From the NCBI GenBank assembly GCA_946406115.1, contig OX291561.1, positions 7,680,273 to 7,744,272 on the forward strand: a DNA stretch of 64,000 nt. Direction: 5' to 3'. Origin of the DNA: Apoda limacodes (lineage: Eukaryota > Arthropoda > Insecta > Lepidoptera > Limacodidae). Shown piece by piece: positions 19,374 through 30,800 of the stretch; within the stretch, counting starts at the first letter, position 1; each line of letters begins with the position of its first letter. The notes under the pieces were generated by a model, which ran no database searches, was not told the DNA's origin, and worked only from the letters and a program-made list of their open reading frames with translations. The position numbers and the translations under genes were made by a program.

Positions 19374-22300
19374 AATCTGAGTAGGTACACATTGTAATCT
19401 ATATTATTGAAGAGAAAACTTCTTTAGCGGCGCTGTGCACTTTTTTTTGTGATGGGTAAAAACTGTTATCGCGTCAGGTCACGTGTCCTGATCGAAAATT
19501 CGTAAGATGTCACTCGCGTTAGGACACGTGACCTTTATTTACATTAGGTTAGTTTTTATTTTTAGTATATGGCGATTATGAGTAGTACAGGGAGGTTGGA
19601 TATGGGATTTTAATTCTATGACAGATTGAGCTGTCAAATATACAACGTCAAAAAAGTAAATACACAAAAGTTATTATTGAAGTGAAAACTTCTTTAGCGG
19701 CGCTGTGCACTTTTTTGTGATGGGTAAAAACTGTTAAACTCGCGTCAGGTCACGTGTCCTGATCGAAAATTCGTAAGATGTCACTCGCGTTAGGACACGT
19801 GACCGATATTTACATTAGGTTAGTTTTTATTTTTAGTATATGGCGATTATGAGTAGAACAGGGAGGTTGGATATGGGATTTTAATTCTAAGACAGATTGA
19901 GCTGTCAAATATACAACGTCAAAAAAGTAAATAAACAAAAGTTATTATTTTTAATAAATAAATATGGATAAGAAGTGATGGGAAGTAAATAGCGAGTATG
20001 TTTTCACTTCTGCCGGCACTCCCGGAGTGCAACCCGTTTTTAATTTTTTTGATAGTACTTAAACAAAAAAGTAAAATATGTAGATTTTATAAACGTCAAC
20101 TTAGCATATTCAATAAAATTAAATTTTGAATTTTTATTTTATTTGTTAAAGTTTTAATATGTATAAAATTTTAATGGTATTATGTAAATCCACATCTATT
20201 CAAAAACGGACCTGTTTCTTTGATTTGGCATATTTTTTATAATTTGGTCCATTGTTATGTTATTATTATTTTGAGCTTACTGAGAAAAACCGCTGTGACA
20301 TACAGACACCGAAGTCTTATCATACCGGTTCACCAATACTTTCTGACTGAACTCTAAAATGCACAACCTGACGTAGCTACTGATTTCTACACTGTGGTGC
20401 AGTTTATGAGACTGGTGCAAAAACAAAAACAATTTTGCAAATTCTATACCCTTTATAGACAAATTTATGTTGTTTTTCCAGTATTTTCGGATACATAATT
20501 TATTTATAATACGTAAAAGGCAAAATAAAATGTACCATTAAGACCACAGCGAGACCGAAAAATTTTGGCACAGGCCCGACGTTGACAAGGCGTCTGGACT
20601 TCTGGAATGTCTCAATTTGAGCGCATTTATGAGGTTTTTATTTTTATTTTTTTACAAGACTTTGCCAGCGGCTTCGCCCGCCCTAAATTCGGTTACCGGC
20701 GTGGAACTCCTTAATTAAGTTTAATTAATTAATTAATTAGTTACACTAATGAATTGCTATAGCATGCTATAGGTGCAGCAATAATTCGTTTATCTCTGTT
20801 ATAGTTATTCCCGCCGGAACTTTTAAAATTTTAGAGATAAATAGCCTATATGCTGTTCCAGGACCTAACCTATATGTATGCCAGTTTTATCCCGATCCGT
20901 CCAGTGGTTGAAGCGTGATTGAGTAACAAACATCCATCCAGACATACAAACTTTCACATTTATATTATTAGTAGGATTCTTGTAGGAAGCAAGTAAAACT
21001 TTTCCCTATAACCCATTATATTAATAAATATGGAGCACGATAATATCTTTTTTGATGAATGATCCTTATTATAAAGCAATAAAAAAAGAGTTCACTAAGG
21101 TAGTCAAAATATATAAAAAAAACTGATGATATTTGCTATTTTTTTCTATCGTACGAAGTTTGTTTAATCGTTTATCGATTTCCTAAAAAAGCTTAAATGA
21201 AACCTCAAAAATCACATTAATTTTTTTCTGTGTTGTAAAAGCACTGAAGTCTTTTTTTAAAATGCAAATTTCGGCGAAGCGATCGCGCTATTCTAATACC
21301 ATTACGCCTTGTGGCTACCGATCAAGCGCCGCCGCCGTCAAAATATATTCTTTATTTCCTCTTTTGACAAAATACATTTCAAAAATTTTACAAACCAATT
21401 ATTAAAATCTAGTTGTAAGCTATTTTTAGAATGATATACATCGGTTGTAAAATGCCTTTTGTAAAAAGAGGAAAAAAGGATCTTATAATAATTTTGGCGG
21501 CGTTAGGTATTCAATGCGCCTTAAGTTTGAAGCTTGAATGCATTACCATTTTGACAATAAAGCAAAAACGACAAATGGACAATGGAGATATCCCTTAAAT
21601 TTTTACTTTTGGTTGATTTTTATTACTTGTAAGGAAATCCGCCATACAACTCATATTATTATTCTGTAAAAATTAACAGGGTTCTACATACTTCGGTCTG
21701 TAAGATATAAGCCATTAAAGGTCAGAACGATAGACGGACACGCAGACAGCGTAAGCTTAGTAATAGGGCTCCGTTGGCACCCTTTGGGTACGGAACGCTA
21801 AAAACTAGAACTCGACGCTAAATTTACTTAAAAAACAAAAAAAATTACAATAATATTTTACCTGTGAATAAAAAAACAACTTTAACTAAAATCGAGTTTC
21901 CGAGAGTCGAGATGTGTTCGAGATCGAGACAGTTTATTTCGGTAGTAAACGCTCCGCTCCCATTTTCCTAACGCGAGTGACATCTTGCGAATTTTCGATC
22001 AGGACACGTGACCTGACGCGATAACAGTTTTTACCCATCACAAAAAAAGTGCACAGCGTTGCTAAAGAAGTTTTCACTTCAATAATATAGATTACAATAC
22101 CTACTCAGATTTGCCTTTACTGTAGCGCAAGATTAGATATTTCTTCAAGTACAGTAACTGATAACTAAATTGCGGCGCACGATGTTACTTCTCCTGCAAA
22201 AACCTAATGTGTCTGAACGAACCTCACCTTAAAACCATTAAAGCTAACTATACTTTCTGTGGTGGTACGAAACCGAACGGTGCCGAAAACTGGCTGAGTG

Positions 22301-24101
22301 CGAATCACTCTGCCATTATTGTTTGTTTCAGGTAAGGCGAACTTTCTAGAATTTGTTTATCAAAGATTGAGGTCGGTAATATAATATCAATAGCACGGTA
22401 AATTGACAGATGTATGTCTTGCTTAAATTTGCAGATATGTATGTCTTAATTAACAAACAGTCTACGCTTTCTAGAAGATTAATTACTTAAACTAATTTTA
22501 ACTCATTTTCGTTTTATGTTAACTTAAATATTTCATTATTGCTTACTTAAGTTTAAATGACGCTTAAAATACGTATGCTGAATCATTAAAGATAGGTTTA
22601 TTATTTTGATTTTGAATTTGTAGTGCTATGAGTACGGATTATTTAATGGGTCGATGCAGGATAGAAACCTAATTTCTGTATAACCAACGATTTGCATGTG
22701 AAGATGTACTAAAAATAATTCTACAATGTGGTACACATAACTATGAAATGTATTTGTTATTATATACTTCTAAAGTAATTTATACTATAATGACTCCTTA
22801 AAACTTTTGAGTTTTTGTATGGAATTTAACGATTGGTAAAATGGTTAGTTGTTACATTTTTTTACTTTTTCTACAACTTATAGTCAGTGTCCTAGATAAC
22901 AAAGAATCCTGATTATTTAACCGACTTTTATTATAAGCAATACTTAGTAAATTAGCTTTAAGTACTAAGGCACTAGTACGGCACAGAAAACTTGAGTAAA
23001 AACAAGGTTGATGCGATATGTAACTGAGCGTGCGTGAGTAGTGCATCTACGTCTTAACTAACTGAGATTTTCATTAAAATACATGAAATAAATTAATAGT
23101 TATTATCGTTTTTTTATCAAAAAATGCTTTTTTTCAGTGTATAAATTACTATCACAGCTATACTTTAAAGTTGTAAACTTGCACTTAGAACTTTGGAGAT
23201 TTGTTTGCGACAACTTTTACAAAAACAGTGATAAGGGGTCACTTTAGTATTTTTTCTATCGAACAAAAGTATTTTTATATATTAATAAATTGAATTTAGG
23301 TTAATGTAACTAAATGTTCTTAAATATAGAAATAACATCTATTTAGCAATGCAACTTACTTTACTTGTAACTGTTAACCTTATTTATTTGAATCAGGGCT
23401 TATAATTTCAATGACAGTTATATTAACTTTGTTGGTAACTGAAAATGCGGATGTCTAAAAATCTTCTTGACATCGAATTAAATAACGTTTTGTAATGTGA
23501 CCCGGGTCGATCGCGACCCACGGGTAGAGCTATCATCCGTCCGGATTTGTCTGGACATTCGGCCTACTGTCCGGACTTTTGACTTATACAGCATTTTTCT
23601 ACAAATAAATAAAATGCAACTAGTAAATCAGTCTCACTCATGACTCATCTTAACTTTAAACAATAAATTTTTAGTTTAAACTTTTGACATAAAATAGGAT
23701 TTAATAAATTATTTGATTATGTGACTACGTCCGGTCTTTTTTTGAAATGTCAGGCTTTTGTCAGGACTTTTATAATATTGAAATAGTAAGCCTACCCACG
23801 GGTAATTTAATCGAATCAGTTCGCTGATCACTTTGGGTGACTTTGCTTGTCCCAATCGATGGGTCCATTCAATAACCATTCGCATTTCGTATATAGCACT
23901 AGTAAAGTTGATTCCTGTTTCTTACCTAAATTGCGTATTAGGTAAATATATAGGTACTTTACCTATAGACGTTCACTATGAAAAAAAAGAGTCGCAAGAG
24001 TTGGTGGGTGGTGTGATAATAAATTAGCGAGAGACAGTATAATGTCCAAAAATATTTATTATTATTATTTATAGGGTCTCTAATTAGGGCGACCGGAGCG
24101 G

Positions 24102-24223
24102 CCCTTCTCACCTAGCTCCCCTTCTCACCTAGCTCCCCTTCTCACCTAGCTCCCCTTCTCACCTAGCTCCCCTTCTCACCTAGCTCCCCTTCTCACCTAG
24201 CTCCCCTTCTCACCTAGCTCCCC
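24102..24223 (+). repeat. 17-bp minisatellite, 7 copies
   Basis: Same CCTTCTCACCTAGCTCC unit as at 17,692, present seven times. The two extra units account for the 34-base change in offset between copies A and B. Confidence 0.95.
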
Positions 24224-24437
24224 GACCCAATTACTAACGGGCATTGTAATAGCGTTTAAGGCGCTTATTCTATAGAAGGAGAAACTAAACTTAATATCTC
24301 TTTAAAGTCAACAACGTTTACTCTTAGGTAATTTCTTAGATCTGATGGCTCCAGAACACTAAATATGTATCTGCATATAAGAAAACTCTGTTCCTAATTG
24401 TAAGTATTCCTTCCCCTAGATCTTTTTCCCAATTGTC

Positions 24438-24743
24438 ATGTCAGAAATTACAATGGCTACAACAAAGGCATTTTTTTTGTCTTCGACAACGTTGGTACCA
24501 TTACAGCGGGCGTGCAACACATGTGACGGTAACTTCCAAAGAGAATATAATCACTACGTTTGTAACTTCCCAACTCAATTAAAGTTATATCGACCGGCTA
24601 GAGTGATAAGCGGCCCCCTTCCACGAGGCCCTAAACCCGTAACAGTTCTAAACGAATCTCAAATGAAAACTATGAAGTTATTTGTTTATTTACAGATGCA
24701 ACATATTAAGAACATAGTAATAAAACTTCCTAGTTATTTATAA
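24438..24743 (+). CDS. unrecognised 101-codon open frame, copy B
   Basis: Identical in sequence to the frame at 17,994-18,299, with the same reservations: no domain and no evidence of expression. Confidence 0.15.
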   Translation: MSEITMATTKAFFLSSTTLVPLQRACNTCDGNFQREYNHYVCNFPTQLKLYRPARVISGPLPRGPKPVTVLNESQMKTMKLFVYLQMQHIKNIVIKLPSYL

Positions 24744-25816
24744 TATACCAACTAGCTATTAAACAATGTACCCAATTTCCATAAATAACAAGAATAATTG
24801 CTATAAATTAGAGTATGTATGTGTGCATGTTGATTATTTTGTTTTGCCTGTTTTTTGGAACTAGCCGTCGCATTCTCACGGTCTCCGCTATTCAAACAAA
24901 CAGTAACACGATATCTTTACGAATTTGATATTCATTGCTGTGTATAAGAGATACATCAAGTTAATGAACACATGTGAAGCGAGTCATGTGTGCTGCAGTA
25001 GCAGTTGTTACGAGATTAATTGAATGATACTAGTTCAGTGATTAGGGAGCGTGGGAGACGAGAAGACCATGTGCTAGAAATATGTGCAACATTGTGCATG
25101 CACCTCTAGATTTTTTTTATATAACACAATAGGTGGCAAACAAGCATACGGCCGTAGACTATGGACGCTTGAACACCAACTAGATGCATTTCTCGCAATA
25201 TCTGTTTTAATGTAAAGCTAATTTTTTTTAGGTAAACAAGTTTAGTTCAAATATCTATAATTATGAATATTTCATCAATTAAAATGCGTTATCTGTCATA
25301 TGCGCTATTTATTATAGTCTTAAATAGTGTATTCATTCGTGAAATGCTAGTGTATTATCATACATTTCGTTGAATTTATGCAATTAGTCACTTTATTTAA
25401 TAGAAACTCTGGTTATTTAATAACTCACATGTATTTTGTGGAAAAATATGCGTTTTGCGACTTTTTAGCAATAAAAACACGATAATAACGTGTTTTAAGT
25501 AGAGAAATTTTCATAGTAACAGATATTTAATGTAACGCAATTTGTAAGAAACAATTGGGTCGTATTCACCTTAAATGGATGTAGAATAATCTTATTAGGA
25601 AAGAAACTATGCCGGGTCGACGGTAGAATAAGTTAAAGCGACATTTTGGACGACATTAAGATGTTAAAGTAGATAATCCTATTTGTTCAGAGTCAGATAA
25701 TAACTGACATATTAAGATAGGTTCTGTACCTACCCAAAAACTGTCTTCTCAAAGGCTTCTAGTGTTTTTAATCGATAAGCATTGTTATAGGGATTTGATC
25801 TTTATTGTTTTCTGCT

Positions 25817-27424
25817 ATTCTGTTGTTATACTCGCCTTCATGTATTTAAATTTTTAATCAACTGATATTAAACATACTAAAAAGTTATAGCACCTGTATG
25901 GTATTTTTCTCTTTGTGCAAATGAGTTTGCCGCGTTGCAAAAAGTTCGCGTCAACGTAAAACATGTATGGAAATAATGACATATGCATACCCGAATGATA
26001 ACATTTATCGAAATATTTGGCCTCATAATAAATAGAAAACTTTTGTTAACGCAGTGGACATTATTTTTAAAGGAGTTACGGGGACTGGTAACGCAGTGGT
26101 AATTTGAGTAACAAATGAGACTTTTTGGTGATAAAAAACACGGTTTAGAACTAACGTAACACTTCTAGGAAAATATTTCGCGACATCTATAATTTTGTAA
26201 AAGTGTTTATAAATTTTCATCACTATTTAAAGCACTAAAAAGTATTCTGGCGCATTAACTATAAAAACTAATTAAATTATTTAGTTTACATCTATTCTTT
26301 ACATTTTCCGGTTTCGTAGATACGTTAAATAAATCTAATGCGTGGACATTCTAATTTGTCTAGAGATCGAGAAACGGTTTTCACTCAGGTAATCAAAGAT
26401 AAAATCCCTTTCGAGAAAATTTCTAAAAACATAATTATGTACATATTTAAATATTTTTTTAAAACCAAAAATACCTGTTTCGAAAAACAAACTTATGTAC
26501 ATTCGGATGAAATACAGAGAATTTCACAATATAAACAAACACATTAATAAATAAATAAAGTAACAATCAATTTACCTTTTTGATTATTTTTGCGTAGGCT
26601 TTGACCTTTAACTTAGAAACTACGCAGCGAGTTACGTAGAAAATGATTGTACCTACCGTCTACTGCCGCCCGCCCGCCCACACGCCGCGTTACGAAACGC
26701 AAACTTAACTTCTTGAATCCCTATTAGTAAATAATTTGCTTTTTAATATTTCAACATTTTCATTAATCACGCTTTTATATTAATATTAGTGTTTATTCGA
26801 TATAATAAAGTAGGTACTATCGAGTTTTGTTCGTAAGTTCACGCCATCTATCGTCAACGCGTTACAATTCACGTAAAGAATAGAAAGCTATTTGAGCTTT
26901 CTTACCAAAAACGTTTTTTATTTAACTAAATATATAATATAGTTAACTAATATTCAATGATCATGCCTGAAAATTCGTTACCAAGTTCCATAAAAATTAG
27001 TAAGAATACCAATGAAATAGGGAATTTTACTATTTTTTCCTCATCGAAATAAACCGTTTTTTGTCTACATATTTTTAAAAATTTAAATTAACTATAAAAG
27101 TAAAATTTGATCATCGATAAAAGTAACCGGCATGTTTTTAGTTACGTTAACTTAATAACTTTTAAACGTAACAAAAAACGTTCTACATTCAATGCAACTA
27201 CGCGGTGACGTTAATTAAATAACGAACTGATGACGTCACGAGGTTGTATTAGTAGTGAAATTGTATGACGTATTTCTTAACTTACGTAAATACAAGAGTA
27301 AGGAACGTGAACGAAGAATCGAACAAAGAAACAAACTAGTATATCAAAGAATATTTTTTTTTTAATCATTTTATATCCAAACTGCATTGACCAAAATTAG
27401 TTCTTTTTGTATTTATTTATAGTC
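25817..27424. other. unassigned AT-rich DNA
   Basis: No gene is called. Frames of 66 and 69 codons at 26,023 (minus) and 26,338 (plus) are unrecognised. A small CCGCCCGCCCGCCC patch lies near 26,667-26,682. Confidence 0.45.
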
Positions 27425-27673
27425 TTAGAGTCAGCTCAGACCAAGACGCGACGCGACGCGGGTTTTTGAGATAGCAACATATTATTATGGACCTTGTTTA
27501 CTAGACAAAAAGATACGCATCCCAACGTCGCGCGACGCATGTTGGTGTACTTCGACACGTAACTCACTTTGTGCTTTCACTATAATTTGAATGTTTTTGT
27601 CTAGTAAACAAGGTCCATAATCTCAAAAAAGCAGCGTCGCGTCGCGTCGCGTCTAGGTGTGAGCTGACCCTAA
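27425..27673. mobile_element. MITE with GACGC-rich inverted ends
   Basis: Outer ends TTAGAGTCAGCTCAGACC and GTGTGAGCTGACCCTAA pair. Inside, GACGCGACGCGACGCG (about 27,455) pairs with CGCGTCGCGTCGCGTC (27,634), and ATGGACCTTGTTTACTAGAC (27,487) pairs with GTCTAGTAAACAAGGTCCAT (27,599). The element is 249 bases, non-coding, and could form a long hairpin. The TTA/TAA edges suggest a TA or TTA target. Similar AGGGTCAGCTCA-ended repeats are familiar in Lepidoptera (recall). Confidence 0.85.
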
Positions 27674-27839
27674 CTTACTAAAGTTCTTCGGTTAATTTTA
27701 GCAGTTATATCGTAATAAAAAAAATTATGAATAGCGAGACATCTAAGTAAAATGTCTCGCATACATACTCAACCGTTCAAAAGCCTTTAAATATTTATAG
27801 AGACATATTATACAAGAATTATAATGTACAAAAGTTTAT
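27674..27839. other. unassigned spacer
   Basis: AT-rich with a short GCGAGACATCTAAGTAAAATGTCTCGC hairpin: AGCGAGACAT near 27,732 pairs with ATGTCTCGC near 27,752. Confidence 0.5.
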
Positions 27840-27965
27840 ATGTTTATTACTTAATTACTCACGGATGATTTGGATGAAATTTGGCACACAGATAAGCATA
27901 ATAAGCTACGTTTCATCCCAATCGAGAATTTTCGCGCGGAAATAGGAAATTAAGCATAAACGGTA
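27840..27965 (+). repeat. dispersed repeat fragment
   Basis: CTCACGGATGATTTGGATGA-AATTTGGCACACAGATAAGC and CATCCCAATCGAGAATTTTC belong to a common lepidopteran repeat type (recall). No coding frame. Confidence 0.5.
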
Positions 27966-29282
27966 CGTATTTTATATATATTTAGAAGTATGTACAATTG
28001 TTAAAATTGAATCAATCGACGTCAAACAATAATGTATGACACGTATGTACAAATAAATCCAGCTTTCGTAAGGCTCCGTTAACATTGAACTCTGTCCAAA
28101 GAAAAGCGCTGCTACGCTAATTACGATCGTTTAAGGCTTTGTTCGCTACAATGACCATTTTTCACAGACATCAAAGTGACCATTTCAAGGTCGTTTGACG
28201 GCTATTTGATCGTCAAACCGAGTATTGTCTTTAATTATATTTTATTTATTGATAAATCAACGGATGGTGCAGTCTTCGCTGCAAATCGATTGCGTAGTTT
28301 CGGGACCCATATCGAATTGGGATAAATGAGAAGGTTTGCGAAGTTGTCTAGATGTTTGTGATGAAATCATATTAAGATGAAATCCCAAATCGACTACACA
28401 ATGTTATTTCCATGAAACTGATATTTAATACTGATATATCTTTATTACTAATTTATACTAAAAACATAACGAAGTTGCGTTTCTTTTCTTGGATTAAATT
28501 AAAACTTTCATCTACACCAAGCCTATTTTTCAAAATTGCTACAGGCCATTCATTCAGCAAGTGTTAAAGCGCAGAGCATAACTTTAGCATTATCTTATAT
28601 CTATAATCCGTATTTACAGTTAAGTAACTATTTGTCACTAACTTGAACTTGAAAATGCTGTGTTCAAATTTTTGTAGACTATTGTATTTTTTTCAAAGCT
28701 TTAGTTAAGGCTGTAAAATATTTCTTAAAATTGAAATTATTATTTAAATATATTTTACAGCAAGCGATTTTATAACTTCCGTATATATTAAGCCTTATCA
28801 GATCCCTTTCCCATTCACTAAGTACTTAGAAAAGGCAACCACTACCATTATGTCCTTTCATTCGCCGGTAACCACCCTCCTTAAAGTGGGGGCAGCACCG
28901 CAAGCTCCATTGAGCGGTTCCCGGGCTAGGTGATCTATTTTTGGGAGCAAGGGGACAGGGGAGCAACCCCCCTATTGCGAAATGACGTCACGTACACCCC
29001 TTTACCTCCTTCGAAGTGATATTTTCGCAGAAAGAGGCAAGTAAGCAGCGATAGCGCATAAGGGGGTCGCAAATGGAAAATTTTGATGGCGATTTAATAA
29101 TTGGTTGTTTCCTTTCTAATCGCTTTCCCGGTCAACTTCGGAGACAGAAGGATATTGTCAATTACCAGCCGAGGACTCGGTCGTCGAATGTTTATGGTAC
29201 ACTATAATATTCATATCGTTTAGTAGTTTCTTAACTAGGCCATATACAGAGGGAAATGTTTTTTCGGACCTAGAAGTTTAAA
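27966..29282. other. unassigned DNA with a GC-richer patch
   Basis: 28,850-29,085 is clearly richer in G and C (ACCACCCTCCTTAAAGTGGG, GGGACAGGGGAGCAACCCCC), with ATGACGTCACGT, a CRE-like TGACGTCA, near 28,981-28,992. No frame or splice structure could be recognised. The rest is AT-rich. Confidence 0.35.
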
Positions 29283-29287
29283 TTATT

Positions 29288-29660
29288 TTTTTTATACCAC
29301 TAAGGTGGCGAACAAGCTTTTGCGCTGTGATGGTAAGCGATCGACGCAGCCTATGGACGCTTGCAACATCTCGCGCGTTGCCCTTCAAAAATCCAATAAC
29401 TGTGTGTGTTCTACCGCTTGTATAATGGGATATGTTCTGAGGAATTGTTCGAAATGATGCCCACGGCTACTTTCTACCATTGCACCGCTCACCATCGGCA
29501 GGGATCACACCTTGTGATACCCTACATGGTTACGTACAGTGCTGTTTCAGAAAAACTTGCTAAGTTTTTCTCTAAGGACTATGGGCCAGTACAGTAAAAA
29601 ACATTTGTAGGGAGTTCATTCCACAACCTAAGCGTTCGCGGGAGGAAGTATCTCTTAAAT
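29288..29660. pseudogene. rearranged non-LTR retrotransposon tail
   Basis: Three pieces of the same protein tail lie in alternating orientation. 29,288-29,405 on the minus strand is the terminal KGRQR...LFATLVV part. 29,406-29,597 on the plus strand encodes FYRLYNGICSEELFEMMPTA, then HRQGSHLVIP and KLAKFFSKDYGPVQ. 29,600-29,660 on the minus strand encodes RYFLPRTLRLWNELPT. The plus segment lacks the PRT..LWNELP block, which is the piece present on the other strand, so the element was inverted internally or assembled from two insertions. FYRLY.G.CSEELF is a conserved signature of these C-termini (established by recall). Confidence 0.75.
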
Positions 29661-29885
29661 CGCTCTAGCTTTGTGTATTAAATTTAATACTTTATCTGTC
29701 ACGCTGTATTATTTTGATTACCATTGAGAAATTGTAGATCTTATCCGTATCTTTTATTTTATGGATAACAATATGGTTTGTTTTTTAATGGAAAAATGAG
29801 GTTCGCATGCAACATAGGGGTAAAACTGAAGGAACAAGACAGGGTTTTGTACACATAAATTAAAACTTTCTTGGTTAGGGTTGTG
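29661..29885. other. unassigned AT-rich DNA
   Basis: No feature recognised. Confidence 0.4.
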
Positions 29886-30110
29886 TTGATTAAGATATAT
29901 ATACATATATATTGACTTACTGACCGGGCAGACGTTGTCTACCGACTGCAGCGCCATCTGCCGGGCTGATTTGTGAATCTAAACCAACGAGGGCGCCACC
30001 CAAACGCATACAAAAAAAATCATTCAAATCGGTCCAGCCGTTTAGAAGGAGCACAGTGACATACACACGTACAGTAGAATTTTATATATGATAAAGATAT
30101 AAGATATTTA
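29886..30110 (+). repeat. dispersed retroposon-like 3' fragment
   Basis: ACTGACCGGGCAGACGTTGT, CGCCATCTGCCGGGC and CAAATCGGTCCAGCCGTTTA-GAAGGAGC lead to TTTTATATATGATAAAGAT. The 'atcggtccagccgtttagaagga' plus AT tail is typical of lepidopteran retroposon 3' ends (recall). Confidence 0.6.
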
Positions 30111-30239
30111 ATCACCTTTTACGCATTATTGTAACGAGATAGAGCTCAAAGGCAAGTAATAAAATAATTAGAACATAAATATCATAAATACTTCCATCGA
30201 AAATTGTTTTGGACAAATTAGGTTTGTAAGTTTTTTAGA

Positions 30240-30325
30240 TATCTGCAATAATTCTAGTTCTGTGGAACCCTAACTTAATGCATGCATGTACGATACGCAC
30301 TTGGCCGGACCTTTTTGTTGTATTC
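30240..30325 (+). repeat. 3' end of the GGGTTCCGTACCC-family repeat
   Basis: GTGGAACCCTAACTTAATGC and TACGCACTTGGCCGGACC match the terminal part of this family. The rest of the copy is missing. Confidence 0.6.
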
Positions 30326-30639
30326 AACTAAGTCGACCATGATAATAAATAAAATAGTTTTAGCAAAATATTTTTAGTGCACTTAAAACTCTTAAAGCGT
30401 GAACGTAAAATATGACCGTGGGCGTCGGAGCGGGATTACCTGATTTTATTATAATTTCCGTACGTACGTATCGTGGTCGGGAGCATATTTCGTCCTTTCT
30501 AGTAGCTAATTTGATAAAGTGTACCGCCACATTTTAATATCCATAAAAAGCTTAATTCTAGGGTTCACTAAACCAAGCTCTAGACTAGATCTAAAGAGCA
30601 CCATTTTGTGGTAACCTAATAAACACAACACACTGAATC

Positions 30640-30800
30640 TGTACTTAGCAATTCATACTAATAGTATAACTGCGAAAGTAACTCAGTCTGACTGTTACCT
30701 CTTCACGCTTAAACCGTTGAACCGATTATGATAAAATTTGGCATGGAGATAGTTTGAGTCCTGGCGAAGGACAGGGTACTTGTATGAAAACGTCAAGTCG
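30640..30800 (+). repeat. dispersed lepidopteran repeat fragment
   Basis: ATACTAATAGTATAACTGCG-AAAGTAACTC, CTTCACGCTTAAACCGTTGA and TTTGGCATGGAGATAGTTTG-AGTCC form the inverted version of the tail at 51,960-52,047. It is non-coding. The 69-codon frame over it is spurious. Confidence 0.65.

Larger units (their letters stand above)
19374..25816 (+). repeat. segmental tandem duplication, copy B (about 6.44 kb)
   Basis: Copy of 12,964-19,373 with every internal feature in the same order. These are the 270-bp tandem repeat with hairpins (19,477-19,533 and 19,748-19,804), dispersed repeat (20,655-20,979), MITE (21,325-21,520), inverted-repeat arm (21,969-22,420), 130-bp repeat (22,982-23,110), SINE tail (24,036), minisatellite (24,102-24,223) and 101-codon frame (24,438-24,743). 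It ends TTTATTGTTTTCTGCTATTC, where the right flank begins. The outer 308 bases of the left inverted-repeat arm are absent because the unit starts within that arm. Confidence 0.95.
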
